64,000 nucleotides of DNA from Homarus americanus (Eukaryota > Arthropoda > Malacostraca > Decapoda > Nephropidae), in contig NW_024737042.1 of NCBI RefSeq assembly GCF_018991925.1, forward strand, positions 20,584,795 through 20,648,794, read 5' to 3'. Under the pieces are notes generated by a model. That model searched no databases. It was not told the DNA's origin and saw only the letters and a program-made list of their open reading frames with translations. Shown one piece after another: positions 1 to 13,229 of the stretch (its first letter is position 1; each line of letters begins with the position of its first letter). The position numbers and the translations under genes were made by a program.

Positions 1-165
1 CCATGAGCTACTAATGGATAGGAGGTACCATTATAGTAGGCAAGACAGTCACCCTCTATCTTTATTCTTTTGAAATTGATGTTTTTTTTTTTATAAGTAC
101 AGTAGTTGATGTGTTAATTTGAATTATCATTATATACATCATGTTAATACACATTTTAATCACAG

Positions 166-264
166 GTTGCGATCAAGTTTCACACCCGTCCTACTTGCCT
201 GCCATTTTCCCACCACCTCCCTTACCGTGAGCAGCCACACGGCCTTTGGGACGCCCTCCACTAA
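166..264 (+). CDS. possible terminal coding exon, unknown protein
   Basis: A GC-richer island in an AT-rich setting. It is preceded by a 3' splice-site-like stretch (TTTTAATCACAG, ending at 165). From the first base after that AG a frame is open for 32 codons and ends in TAA at 262-264. The predicted peptide starts VAIKFHTRP and ends GLWDALH; it has several His and Pro residues and matches no family I recognise. If real, it is the last exon of a plus-strand gene whose other exons lie left of the window. A minus-strand frame (191-421) overlaps it and ends in a low-complexity Gly/Lys stretch. The evidence is one splice-like site and local composition, so this is weak. Confidence 0.25.
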   Translation, partial: VAIKFHTRPTCLPFSHHLPYREQPHGLWDALH

Positions 265-3200
265 CTGCTGCTGCCTGAAGACTCCATGAGGACGAAACTA
301 CATTCCGTCCACAGCCAGAGATGTGGGTGGCTGGTGGACTCAGGTAGTGAAGCTGGAGATTATGACAGATTATATTGATTTTTAACTTTTTCATTGACAT
401 TTTAGGTCTTTTAAGTTGCAATGAAAGACAGGGTTTTCCCTAAAGTGGTTACCTATTGCTGGACCTGTACACCACTAAGAATGCGCATGTAATACAGTAC
501 TGAAAATAACGTATCAGTAGCATCCTTGCATAACAGTGTTCATATATCTCTCCCTGTCAGTATCTTAGTGTTATAAAGTACATTTGCAGATAATTATTAT
601 GGAAATTTCTAGGTTCTGACTGAGGCTCTTTAGGTCTTATTGTCAAGGAATTCTAGAATCCATTATATGGTACAGGCACTTCCTGATTTATGAGAGGGTT
701 ACACTCCTAAAATAGTTCTAGTATATTGATATTTCATAAATCAGTGCATATTTTCCCACTGGCTCTCATTATATAACAAGAGGTATGTTCTGTATGGGAA
801 AATCCCAGAATGTAATAAATTGACATATAACAAGTTTTTAATGAGAATTTTGGTGGTAAATAATGATTATAAGCTACTGATAAATATAATGATATGGAAT
901 TACATGCAGTAATTAGTTTATATAATCCACATTAAGTATTGTACTTAAGATAACCTGGAGTGTTTGAGACGCAGGTGATGGTGTGGTTGGAGGGTGGTGT
1001 ATGGTGTTACTGGTTCCTGTTACTGACATTATTAGGTTTAATACTGGCACCACAATCACCTGAACTATGTTTGCCAGTCATTTGGGATATGAAGGCACAA
1101 TAAAGTCCAAATATAATGTGAGCAGTACTTTGGTGTCATCTTCCTAGATTCAGTGAAGTGCAGAAACATGCTGAGGTAGTGTGAAACGCACTCGCATCAA
1201 ACTGAAATGTACTGTACGCAGAGGGACAATACGTACAAAACACCATTAAAATGGTTCAAATAGGCACATAACGATAATGTTGTAACTGCCATTTACAGCA
1301 AGGTGGACTGAATTCTTACCTGTATGGTATTTTTTTTCTTTTTATACCTTAGATTTTATAATGGGAGTATGGGAAAGTGGGATCCAATTTATGACAAATT
1401 TGTTTATGAAGGATTTTTCAGGTATGGAACCCTTCCATAAATTGGAATGTTGTACCTGTCACTAGATATAAAAATGATTATTACTGTACTTAGTAAATTC
1501 TTTTTGTGCATATAGATAATGAATACTGTTGCATTACTTAATGGACCACAAAATCTGACCGGTACTATAAGAAGTGCCATGTTTCAAGTCATGTGATATG
1601 GTGTATTTAATTACTTTTCTTAGTTTTTTAATAGTTTTGTGTAGTAGACAGTTATCATGATCATTTCATGGAATTTACTCTCGTGTACTTTAGGACATCG
1701 GTAGTAAAATGTGGCAACTTGTTAAGTTTTGAGGAACAAGAAGATTCTCTGAAGAAAATTATATAAGCAGGATCTTATGCAGCTGATATATAACTTCAGA
1801 TACAACATTAAAATCTCTGGTGGCTAAAATTTATTCACAAAATAGATCAGATGGTTGTATAATATTGATCACTTCAATTATGTTTAAATTTAAAGTATAA
1901 TTTATTGACTAAAGGACTAGAAGATTGTATTTTATCACCTCGTTTTATGTCCCGTACAGGTATGTAAAATAAATCCATCTAACTATCTGCCTTACTCTCA
2001 AGGAATAAGACTAACATCTCCCACCCTGTGAGACATTCCTGACAACCTCCAGAGACACAGAATGTTGATCCATATACTATCCATATCTAACAGTATCTGT
2101 TATTCGTGATATTACGCCAAGATACCATTCAGCCTTTTTCCGGCCATTCAGCCTAGGTTGCTGTACTTTTTGCGGTAATGTACTTGTGTCAATTCTATGA
2201 AGCAAAGTGTATTTCATATACAGTACTTTCTTAAGTAGGAGAATACTTAGTAGTTGTTAAGTGTTTTAATGATATATATGTTATATTTTTATTTAGAGTT
2301 CAAGTTACTGTTGTACATGAGAATTTTCAATCATTAAGTCTGGATCAATAATATTTTTAGATTTTATGCCCAAGAAATTGGGGTTTGACCTATTAACAAA
2401 ATTTAATTTTCAAAGAAACCTTTTATCTAGAAGAAAGAGACATATCAGAGTTTTAATGGTGTAAACTGTAACTAGCAGGGTACCTAGAATGACCTGTGTT
2501 ACTGTGTAAGACATAACAGCTGCTCAAGTAATGTTAAAATAATAAACTGTTGTAGGTACTGTACTAAAAATTACCTATAATACCACTTAATGGCTGCAGT
2601 TAAGTTAAAGTGTGTTTTATATTTGTGTCTCAGATGATTTATTTGTTTTGTTTAAATTTATTATAAATTTTTATATTTAGTTAATGACAGTATGGCTTGT
2701 CAGTTTAATTGGAATTATTAAGTTAACTCTCCAGTATGATGAAAGAACCTGTATGAATGTAGACCAATATACCATCCCATGTTGTAAGTTGCACATTTTG
2801 CAACCATGACTCATTTTGTAAACAACTAATTCTGAAAGTTCTTTACTCCCATCAGCTAGGATTTAATTAACCATTCTCTCTTCATGTAATCACTATATTC
2901 CAGTACCTTAAGCTATTAGAGATTAATATTTAATACTCATATTCATGTTGTATCTTCCATCTCATTCACGAGAACTAATACTATACCCGTCAACATCTCA
3001 ACCAGTAATAGCAGGTTGAGTTGGACACTAACGATATATCACCGTGTACTGATTCACCAGCAACCTAATCTGCTATAGCTCAGATGTTGTATTAAAGAAG
3101 GTTGATATTTAATTAACAACATTTAACAAAGTAATAGAAGGAATACGTAGGGAAAGTTTCATTTGCAAATTCACAGTACATTAGTTGGTAAAATAAAACC

Positions 3201-6200
3201 TCCAGGTAAGGAAAGCAAAATGACAACAAATGTATTGGTTAACTACAGACAGGCCTCTTATAGTGGACAAGCCACATTTCTGACGAGTGTCTGATAAATT
3301 ATTAATCTGTTAAAAGAGGTCTCTACAAATGCCACAGAACGACTGACTCCTTTGGGTAATGGTAATGGCTCTGCAGATGTTATGAGGATTTTTTCTACAG
3401 TTGATAAAATTAAATTCAATCAACACTCACCAGTTAATTTTATTGGAGCTTCCCATATTGTTTACCACAGTTGCCTTACTCCTGCTGCACCCTTACTCAC
3501 TCTTCTGTGTTGCTTGTATTGTCACATCTATACTAATGACTTTCCTGAACACTTACTTACAGGCTGTTTTCCAGACATGATGGCTTAAAATTTTCACTTA
3601 ACACAAGCAGGAGATCGTGTAAAAGTAAAGAGTACCGAGACAAAACTGCTGTGAATTTTGGCAGGTTGTGTATGTGGAGCACTGATTGGCTAAGAAGATG
3701 TAAACAAAAGGTTACAGACATGTTAGTTGGTTTCTCTACTTTTTGTTTTCTTTTTTAATGATATACTAATGTGCCCTTTCTATTGCACTTAATGACTGAA
3801 TAGTTTTTCATGTCTGTTAAACAGAAATATGTTAGGTGAGGCACCATAATAAAAGGTCTGTCTGTATAGATTCATAATTGTAATTTATAATTACAGATTG
3901 TAATTGTTTTAAGTACAGTGCAGTACTGATGCTTTGAGAGTGAAAAACAATTCAGGAATCAACATTATTTCATTCATAACACCACCAATATCTTAGTCTT
4001 CCTTATTCAGAGGTTTTAGTGTACTGTATTTCAAATTAGAATTACCAGTATGTATATTATACTGTATATTGCCTGATTCGTGTAGAATTGTAAATATAAA
4101 CTTGTTGGTTGTACTTATTGTATCTCAGTAGTAAAGGTGTTTAATGTTTTGCTCTCAGGTATGGTAGCAAAGCATTATAACACAACTTGCAGTGGGTACT
4201 TTTTGTTGGTAAACAGGATATATATTTTGCATTTAGTTCTCTTTAAGATATAGTACAGTATTTATATTCCATACTAAATAACATAAAAGTCACAGTAGTC
4301 TGTAAAGACTTTTAAGGTATTCGATACATTAACAGTTTACTTACAAATTGTTTATAACCAGGATGTGATTGATAAGTGAGTTTGTTTTAAAAGTGTCCTC
4401 TGCTACCATTGTGAATTACCTTATGAAACCAAAGTGCCATGTATTATACATAAAGGAAAGTGGTATATTGTATTTGTTTTGCTAATGTAAGAAATTTTTT
4501 ATGAATGACTGGCTGATGTGTTACTAGATTGGATTAATTTTAGCTTCTTAATATATATATTTTGTTTCATAATATGTCATTTGATTGTTTACTTGAATAG
4601 AGCCAACAAATTATATTTCTTTATTGTGTCTTTAACTCATATTTTGTGTTGTCAAGGAGTTGCACAAGATTATATCTCAGACTTATAACAACAGTGGCAA
4701 GTAAAACATTGTAGAGTGTATGAATACAGGATCTTCAGTTTAATAATTTTTACACAAATTATTGGCAAGTTTTCAAAGAGCATATGTATACTACTGTAAA
4801 TATCCTTTGAAGTGTTGGAACTTTCAGAATCTCCCAAGAAGCTAAGAGATATTTGCTGAGGAGTACAGTTGTATTGTAAATACGGTATAGTCCTGGCAGC
4901 AGAATTAGATTGGAGTGTTGACAATAATACTAGAAAAAAAGTAACCTTGGATCAAGATTTTGTCACATGTTGCTTAAGGTGAATGTTTATGTTACTTGCT
5001 GCAGTCGGCAAAGAAGTTGTAGGATTTTGAAGATAGGGGTAATTAAATCCTAGAGCTGTAAGTTATGGGGAATGAGGGTAGTGAGAGGGGCGAAATAATG
5101 GTCGACTGGGTGGTGAAGTTATAATAGATAATGAAAGATATGATAGGAGGACCAAAAATTTTTCAAAGATTATTCTTAGTTGGTGGGGAATGATGAAGTG
5201 ATAAGGGGATATGAATATGAAGGTGTAATAAAAACTTGAGAGTAAAGAACTCTTGGGAATCGTTGAGAAAATGAGGTTGTAAAATCATGATTAACCACAT
5301 GTTGGGAGTTGTGAAGTTTAGTCATCCTTTACATCATGCTCACTGTGGTTGATATGTAATCTTTCTTATCTTTTGTCATTACAGGTGCAACATTTCCATA
5401 TAAAGAGAGGGCAACTACTGTACAATTTTCTATTAAAAGGCAGCAGCATTTTCCATGGCATTTTCAAGTACACCATCAAATATTGCAAGAATGACCTTTT
5501 GAATGTTTAGATAATTTATATCATGTTTGTGCAAAGGATATCATATTATTGACTGACATTTGTGATAAGGGTAATTATTACATTTCCCCGTGTTTATCTA
5601 AGGACACAACAGCCATGATACATGGTAGACATTGGTTGACTTAGAATCTTCCAGGAATATTTATTTCTCCCGTGTGAACATTTTCGTGGCTGTAATTTTA
5701 ATGTTGTGTATTATTGGTGCTAATTATGTAAAGTTAACCTTTTGTAATGATCAAGTATATCTTGGTCTAAATTTACCTAAAGAGCTGTATGATGCATTGA
5801 TAAATTTTGTCATACATTAGATATAAACTAGCTTTATTGAAGGGAATTTTGCATTTAATACAAGCACTAATTTAATGTAATATGAGGCTTTATTTGAAGT
5901 TTTGTCTTTAATTGTGAAGGTATGATGATAGTTAACTGTGAAGTTTAAATTACACTGATGACTGGTTTTGCTAAGCAGTTAGAGGAATATACTGTAAGTA
6001 CAGTACTCAATTATTCCATTGTAAAAACAAACAAACATTGAAACCATTGCAGTGTTAAGGTTTTGATAGACAGGAAGAAATGCAACTAATGGACTCAGTA
6101 CCATCACTTTTGCATTTGTTTTGAGACACCTAACTAGGGTCCACAATGCTTTTTGAGTGACAAATGAATTATGCGAGCAGCATGAGCACACCATCAGTTG

Positions 6201-8269
6201 ACATACTTACTCAAGTGTACACCAAAAAAAAAAAAAACACTAAATTTATTCTCTGTTGTAAGTCAATAGATCATTTAGAAAAAAATATGGTTGTGTCTGT
6301 CATAAAACTGGCATCCAAACCTATAACTTCAGGATGGGGAACTTGATGTAAATCATATGGGATTGTTTTTAAGGGCTATTGTACTTGGAATAATAATTGT
6401 AATCCAACATAGCTGTAAAATTTAATGTGATCCGCTATAAACTGAGTATACAGGAATAATTTTCTCAGAATCTATTTTATTGTCAATATCAATACTGTAG
6501 CTGCTAGTGTCACTTTGATGATAAATTTATTATTTTAAATTGCACAAATACCTACAACTAAATAATTGAGGGAAGTAGGATAATGGAAAGAGCAACAAAA
6601 TATATTATTTATTTTGATATGGTAAAACAATTAATAAATATTGTTGAGTTGTATCCCTTGTAGTTAATACTAAACAATACTGTACTTGAGATAATACTCA
6701 GTAGTGATCGTACATTTCTTTCTTATTGTACTTAATTCTGCAAAGACTTCAGTTACAATAATTATATTTGCTAACATAATTCCTCATGCTATGAAATTTT
6801 TGACACTAAGATTAATTACAGTGAGGCTTCGTTATTAACCAGGTAATTTCTTTCATGTTTCCAGTAATTAACACTTTATATTTTACTTGACTGTCCAACC
6901 ATTGACATTTGAAGTTGGTTTACTATTACGTATATCCCTCAATAAGGACTCTTCAGTATTTTGCCTGGGGACACTTAGACACTGAAATGATACTTGAAAT
7001 AATATTTAAGAATATAAATACAATTATATAAATTACAGTAATGGCATTTGTTAATTTGTAATTTTTGTAATTGTAATTTATATTTATGCAGTCTTTTAAA
7101 TAATTCTCTTGAAACAGATGCCTCCTCTTTCTTTTTTAACTTATGTAGGTGTCATTGAGTTGATGGTTTATAATATTCACATTCTCAAATAAACAATCTC
7201 AGAGTTTTCATGGATAAACTATGGCAAATAAAGACATTACCTGTAGAAAGAAGAAAGTAAATTTTTTTTAATGAGCTTTCAAGTGAACATTCCTGAGAGA
7301 CATTAACAAAAGGTTAACTTGTCCAGTCTTCTCTTAATTTTGGGGTTTATGTGTAACAAATTAAATTTAATAATTATAGACTTATGGAGTGAGGAAGGTG
7401 AAGGATATTAACAAGCTGTATACATTTCCAAGTTATGATTATGGTACATATCATGTGACAATATTGTAACTGTGAACAAATGTGTTTACTGAGATTTTGA
7501 AGATACATTAATATTGTAATTATTAAAACAAAGCAAATGTTGGCAGTGTTAGGTTTTGATATGTTATACTGTAGTGCAAACTGTGTTGTCAAAATTAATG
7601 TAAGATGTACAGTACAGTATTGCAATCATAGAGTAACATTGTTTCAACTTTAATGTTCAGTGTTAGTGTGTCTCCTGACTATGAAATTAAGGTTAGCTTT
7701 AATGGAATACTTATATATTTTGTATAGTTTTTCTATGTGTGTTTGGTTATAAGTATGCTTGAAGGAATGGCAGAAAGTGGAGAAAAGGTGTTTAATGTTA
7801 GAATCTTTTATAATGGGTTTTATAAAATTCAAATTTCTGTTGAAGGTATACCACAGATTCTTCACAGTTTTAGTGGAACTTCTAGTTTTAAATATGCGTG
7901 AATATTATGGAAGTGCTTCAGACTCTTGAAAGTTAAGTACTGTACAGGTATTTGATTTGATTCTGAATGATGACTGAATATTAGTGTCTTGTTATTAAGG
8001 CCTTTGGGATACCCATGTGCTAACAATGTGTAATATTGTTCAACTACAGTATCCTGCCCATCTCTTTATGTGCTGTATCTCTCATTTTAAACAGTTCAGT
8101 GTATTACTGGCAATGTTTTGACCAAGATGTGTACAATAATTTTTTGCATGGCCACTCGGAATATCTCTTAGTATCAAGTGGACATGGCCTCAAAATGCCC
8201 ATGATATTGGTCAGATTTAAATTTTTTTTCTTGGTGGGCTCGCTGTGCTCGCCTTGTTCTCACACACAA

Positions 8270-8450
8270 CTTCTTGGACCCCCTTCTATTCATATTCCTG
8301 GCTCCGCCCCTGCAAAATACTAAAACCCGTCAGCCCACTTACCCCTCCAACCCTCCCACCAAAAATCCTCCCACCATCCCACCCTCCATCCCAAAACCCA
8401 CCCAACCCCCTAGCATCTCAAAGCCCACTAGTCCACATAAAACCTACCAA
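8270..8450 (+). repeat. C-rich, G-poor low-complexity tract
   Basis: About 180 bases of C/A/T-rich sequence dominated by CCCACC, CCTCC and CCAACC strings with almost no G. Open frames here (Pro/Thr/Ser-rich) follow from the lack of G and of TAA/TAG/TGA. The surrounding DNA is strongly AT-rich, so this is a sharp local change of composition. Confidence 0.6.
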
Positions 8451-9236
8451 CTAAACTAAAATATATCAACCTTTTTTACAACCTATTAACCCTTATGTAT
8501 GCTTGTGTATTCAATCTTTTTTTCTGCTGCAATGTAAGATCATCTAAATTGTCCATGACACCTCGGTATTGAACGATTGAAAAGTGTCTGTTTTGATTAG
8601 GAATTTGATTATGCAGATGGCCATGCAAAGACATACGTAACATTTTATGCTTAAAGTGCGAGCCTCTACATAGGAGATGGATGGAAGTTTCTGTATATTA
8701 AGACTTGTACTGACAAAGGTAAGTCTTTCTTCTGTTGGAGGTACTGAATTTGTCGGTAAATTCTTGTACCTCTCTTTTTAATTGAATTACATTGTTGTGC
8801 TGACATTATCAATAACCATTTTTTGTTTCCTATACCATTATCTCTTTACCTTTCAAAATTATAATAGTAAATTGAATTGTATATCCCTTCTTTTATTTGA
8901 CAACTAAACCTAGGTGTGTGTCTGTTTTACTTGAAATTAAAACATAATGTTTCTATGGTTAAATAGGTCATCATGTATACAGAAACGTCTTTTTTCAAGA
9001 AACTGTTACAATGCCAATAAGATGTACTCGTATATTGTAGGCTGTATGAAGCTCCTGAAGGATGTAGTTATAGGCTGTATGAGGCTCCTTGGGGATGTAT
9101 GAAGCTTTTAGGGAATGTATGAAGCTGCTATAGGCTGTATGAGGCTCCTTGAGGATGTATGAAGCTGATAGGGGTTATATGAAGTTTTTGTTTTATATAA
9201 CTGCTATGGGTTTTATAAAGATGGTATAGGTTCTAA

Positions 9237-9759
9237 AGCCCCGTCCACACAATCGAACAGTGCCCGGCAGACTTTAAAGCCTGTGTGTCGTCGTACACAC
9301 GGAGGTGCTGGTTGGCAGCAGTCACACTCTGCCGCTGGTAGCTAGTAGGTGATCGGCAGTAGCTGCTGCGGTACGATCACCATGGTGTGTCGCAGGACAG
9401 TTAAATCAAAGACTATAGCGCTGTGTATAATAATTGCTACAGTGTGCAAAAAGAAGAAAAAACAGAAAAGGGAATGGTGCAAGGAATGGTTATCTCAACG
9501 AAAAGTTAAGGGAAGTCATGCCACGATTTTACGTGAACTGCAAGGTGAACATGAGAAAGACTTCACTAACTACATGAGAATGGACCCCAACACCTTCTAT
9601 AGACTTCTCGCAGCAAACGGTCAAACCACCAGGCAGACAGCCTTATCTGGTGATTTCGCTCGACCACGGGCACTCCGTTGGTTTGCCCGTCAATTTTGCC
9701 CGAACAACGGGCATTAAGCGAGTGCCCGTCGGGCAGTGCTCGATCGTGTGGACCGGGCT
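9237..9759 (+). mobile_element. non-autonomous PIF/Harbinger-type DNA transposon (523 bp)
   Basis: Seen directly: the left end reads AGCCCCGTCCACACAATCGA and the right end, reverse-complemented, AGCCCGGTCCACACGATCGA. The inverted repeats extend about 30 bp with only four mismatches. Both sides are flanked by TAA (9234-9236 and 9760-9762), the three-base TWA target duplication typical of PIF/Harbinger. Removing the element and one TAA restores a normal satellite unit, which confirms the boundaries. Inside is only the N-terminal part of a transposase-like gene, and several GCCCG/CGGGC subterminal repeats lie near the right end. It is an internally deleted copy that would need a transposase from elsewhere. 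Confidence 0.85.
9349..9717 (+). pseudogene. truncated HARBI1-like transposase N-terminus
   Basis: A 122-codon frame within the Harbinger-type element. The central part (about residues 40-85) resembles the N-terminal region of HARBI1/PIF transposases: a basic Lys-rich stretch, then a W-x3-WL-x2-R segment, a HATILREL segment and a F-x-NYMRMD-x-NTFYRLL segment. No DDE catalytic domain follows. After about residue 97 the frame runs into the right terminal inverted repeat (residues ARPRALRWFARQ come from TIR sequence). The catalytic part was therefore lost by internal deletion. The true start could be the first Met or the internal Met at 9379. It cannot encode an active transposase. Family assignment is from motif memory. 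Confidence 0.65.
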
Positions 9760-9884
9760 TAAGAGGCTCCTAGGATCTTTACGACTCATGGCACTGTTAG
9801 GATGAGACTATATAAGGCTACTAAAGGTGGTATGAGGCTCCTAAGATGTATATGCATGTAGCTATGGGCCTATATGGTATAACT

Positions 9885-12650
9885 GCTTCATCCCTCAGGA
9901 GTTTCATACAGTCTATACAGATTCATACATCTCATAGGAGCACCATACAGCCTATAGCAGCTTCATAGAGTCTATAGGAGCTTTATGCATCCTCCAGGAG
10001 CCTATTACAGCCTATAATAGCTTTATACACTCCCTAGGAGCCTCACACAGCCTATAGTAGCTGCATACATCCCCTAGGAGCCCCATACAACTTAATTGCA
10101 GCTTCATACATTCCATACGAGTCCCATACAGTTTATAGCAGCTTGGAGCCTTATATATCCCTTAGGAGCCCCATGCAACACATATCCACTTCATACATCC
10201 CCTAAGAGCCCCGTACAACTAATGGCAACGTCATATATCCCCTAGCAGCCCCTTACAGCCTATAGCAGTTTCATACATCTCCTAGAAACCCCATATAACC
10301 TATAGCAGCATTATACATCCCCTAGGAGCCTCATACAGCCTATACCTGTAGCATCATCTTATATCTCCTACAGTCAGTCTGTGAGAACCTTGGTCTCATC
10401 ATATCCACTGAGAAAACTAAAGTACGTATTTAACAAACAAGCTGGTAACTGCAAATGTGGGCCATCAAAGCTTAAGATAGATAACAATAGAATTGACTAT
10501 GTCTCTTCTTTTCAATATCTTGGTGTCCCTATCCCTTGTACCTCACCTGTCAAGAATAGCTAGCCCGCCAATATAGTGATAAGTTAAAATCCCTTAAATA
10601 TGTAGCGGGGTACAACCCACATTTTGGCGCTAATATCACATTTGTCCAAACAATTGATAAGCTCCAAAAAAAAATACATATATAATAAATAATGCCCTTA
10701 GAATTATCTTAGGCTGTCCCATGAGCACTAAAGTACTTAATATGTGGAAATAACTAGGTATCCCCAGTGTTAAAGATAGAATAATTCAAGTTAACCTCAT
10801 TATAGCCTTGAGTCTTTTGCGTGGTGATCCAGATAACATTGCTTCTAAGAAGTTGTTAGAATATAAGAGTCATGAAACTGGTGAATCCAAATGGATCCAA
10901 ACTACAGCTACACATATGAGGATGTTTAGACTGGAACATCTGTACAAATCCGAGACACAGCAGGGCTTCATGCCACCCTGGCGGGCAGTTCCCTTCGATA
11001 TCACAACACCCACGCACCTGCCTGAACTTGACTGACCACACATAATCCTTATCTCCAACACATTGCCAAAGTGAGAGCTCTTCACCACATACATAACATT
11101 GCAGACTGTAAATAGCATCACACAGACCATCTACACTGACGGCTCTCTTAACAGTGTCTGTTGGAGAGCTGGAAGTGTTGTCATTGTGACTCAGCCTAAC
11201 GGTAATGTAATAAAGGAGCTAGAATTAGTAACTGGGCACCCACTCTACAAACTGAGCTATTTCCCATACTCACAGCCCTTTAACTTGTTGAAGACAATGC
11301 CACTGATAGTCTCATCATCATTGACTCCTTATCTTCACTTCTTGCTTATGATACCCTGAACTCAGATTGTCACCCACTTGTCTCTGAAGTCAGACACAAG
11401 CATTTGTTGACGGGTATCAGGATCAAGCTGCTGTGGATCCCCTCTCACATAGGCATCAGTGAACATGATAGGGTTGATGCCTTATCCAAGGATGTGATTT
11501 CTCCGTTTTTTTCGGTTTTCCGTATTTCCCATCGTTTTAGGCGACCCATGTGAATCGCGTAGTGAGAAAAACTTGGGGGGGGGGGGGACCATAACGAGAG
11601 AAATGTTTGACAATAAATAAATAATAATTGACCCTCTAGGGATGATGGGTCTGCCGCCCTAGGAGTCCCATACAGCCTACAGCAGCTTCACACATCCCCT
11701 AGGAACCCCATACAACATATAGCAGCTTCCTACAACCCTAGGAACCAGCATAAAGCTTACAGTAGTGTCATACATCCCATAATAGCCCCATATACTTTAT
11801 GGCTGCTTCATACATCCCATAGGAGCCCCATACAGCCCATAGGAGATTCATATATCCCCTAGGAGACCATATAGACTAGCAGCTTCATACATTCCTAGTA
11901 GCCCCATATAACGCCTCACAGATCCCTTAGGAACCCCATACAACTAATAGCAGCTTAATAAATCCCCTAGGAGCCCCATGCAGCCTATAGCAGCTTCACA
12001 CACCCCCTGGAGCCTCATACAACTAATAGCAGCTTAATACATCCCATAGGAGCCTATAAGTTCTTCATATAATTTATAGCATCCTTATATATATATATAT
12101 CCACTGGGAGCCCCATACAGCATCTTCATTCATCCCCTTGGAGCTTCATATAGCCTATTAGCTGCATCAAACATCTCTCAGGAGACCCACACAGTCTGTA
12201 GCAGCTTCATACATCTTCTAGGAGCACCATACAGCCTATTGCATCTTCATACATCTTCTAGGAGCCACATATAGCCAACAACTGCACCATATATCCCCCA
12301 GGAGCCCCAAACGCCCCGTACAGCCTATAGCAGCATTATATATCCCCCAGGAGCCCCATACAGCTTATAGTATTTTTATACATCCGTTAGAAGCTTCATA
12401 CAGCCTATAGCAACTTCATTCATCCCCTAAGAGGCCCATACAGCCTATAGCAGCTTCCTACATCCCCTAGGAGCCCCATAAAATTTATATCAGCTTCATA
12501 CACCCTCTAGGAGCCCCATACAGCCTATAGCAGCTTCATACATCCCCATACAACTTATAGCAGCTTAATATATTCCCTAGGAAGTTTATACAGCCTATAA
12601 CAGCTTCATACATCCCCTAGGAGCTTTATACATCCCATAGAAGCCTCATA
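9885..12650 (+). repeat. 40-bp satellite, plus-oriented arm (interrupted by a LINE)
   Basis: Degenerate tandem array of a unit of about 40 bp (CAGCCTATAGCAGCTTCATA followed by CATCCCCTAGGAGCCCCATA). It covers roughly 9885-10370 and 11655-12650. Units vary by substitutions and small indels but keep phase over long stretches. The interruption at 10371-11640 is a LINE fragment. The opposite orientation of units left of 9880 makes the whole locus an inverted array. Confidence 0.9.
10371..11640 (+). pseudogene. I-like LINE fragment: end of RT plus RNase H
   Basis: A 5'-truncated, frameshifted non-LTR element inside the satellite. In order: an RT C-terminal stretch (CENLGLIISTEKTK, then FQYLGVPI near 10510), a thumb/connector with GCPMSTKVLNMWK and GIPSVKDRIIQVN (10700-10800), then an RNase H domain with IYTDGS (about 11130) and the late motif WIPSHIGISEHDRVDALSK (11430-11490). 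RNase H at the C-terminus is characteristic of I-clade and related LINEs. The 3' end is an AATAAATAAATAATAATT tail near 11610-11630. At least three frame breaks and stops are visible, so it is dead. No clear target duplication was found. Confidence 0.8.
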
Positions 12651-12659
12651 TGTGTACGT

Positions 12660-13229
12660 CATCTACTGTGTGTATGTCATGTATTGTGAGTACTGTACGT
12701 CACCCACTTCACGAGCTACTGTTATTATTATGTCCAAGAGTTGCCCTGTGTTTAGACTCGCTACATCGTATAATAAAAGTTAAAAAAAAATCACAATTCA
12801 TATAAGACTGAATGTCAACATGTTGAAAGGAATTACGTATAGTGTTTAGGTTCTAAGAAAAACCTATCTTGCTTCATAACGCAAGAAATCCCAATCTGAA
12901 CGTAGTAAAATTGTGCCTTGGTTGTGAGCGGATCCCGCATATATTACGGGTAAATTTTTTTTCATTCCCACGAAATACAAAATTGCATTAAATTTATCTA
13001 ATCTTATCATAGTTATATTAAAATCTAAGATAATCATGGTCGCAATTAAATCTGCAAAATTTATAAGACAACAGATAACAGTAGAGGAAATTGTTCGTCT
13101 GATACCTTGAACTCCTTAAAGATATCCGGACGTTTGGCGAGCTGTCATCTTAGTGAGACGGCTTGTGGGAAAATTTTGACTAAAGAGCTTTTGACGGATA
13201 CTAAGCAGTAGTATGGTTATACGCATTGT
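12660..13229. other. unassigned spacer
   Basis: Between the satellite and the SINE-like element. I see no open frame, tandem repeat or family shared with the rest of the window. A few short direct repeats of GTACGTCA type occur at the left edge. Confidence 0.5.

Larger units (their letters stand above)
1..9030. other. AT-rich region without a supported gene
   Basis: Apart from the possible exon near the left edge, this stretch is AT-rich and full of stops in all frames. The longest frames (under 100 codons) look random in composition, and I see no repeat family shared with the rest of the window. Short motifs of the TACTGTAC/GTACAGTA type recur often. It could be intron, intergenic DNA or an unusually long 3' UTR of the gene whose last exon may lie at 166-264. 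No promoter or RNA gene is recognisable. Confidence 0.6.
9030..9880 (-). repeat. 40-bp satellite, minus-oriented arm (interrupted by a transposon)
   Basis: Degenerate tandem units, read on the minus strand, match the unit seen on the plus strand further right. The unit contains AGCTTCATACATCCCCTAGG and continues with AGCCCCATACAGCCTATAGC, about 40 bp in all. On the plus strand here it appears as GGCTGTATGAGGCTCC and GGATGTATGAAGCT. The array is split by a Harbinger-type element at 9237-9759 and resumes at 9763. Confidence 0.8.

Noticed and set aside
9379..9420. Shared start MV(C/F)RRTV in the Harbinger ORF and the lysine-rich ORF at 25768
   Set aside because: Similarity stops after about seven residues and the DNA around it is unrelated; probably chance.
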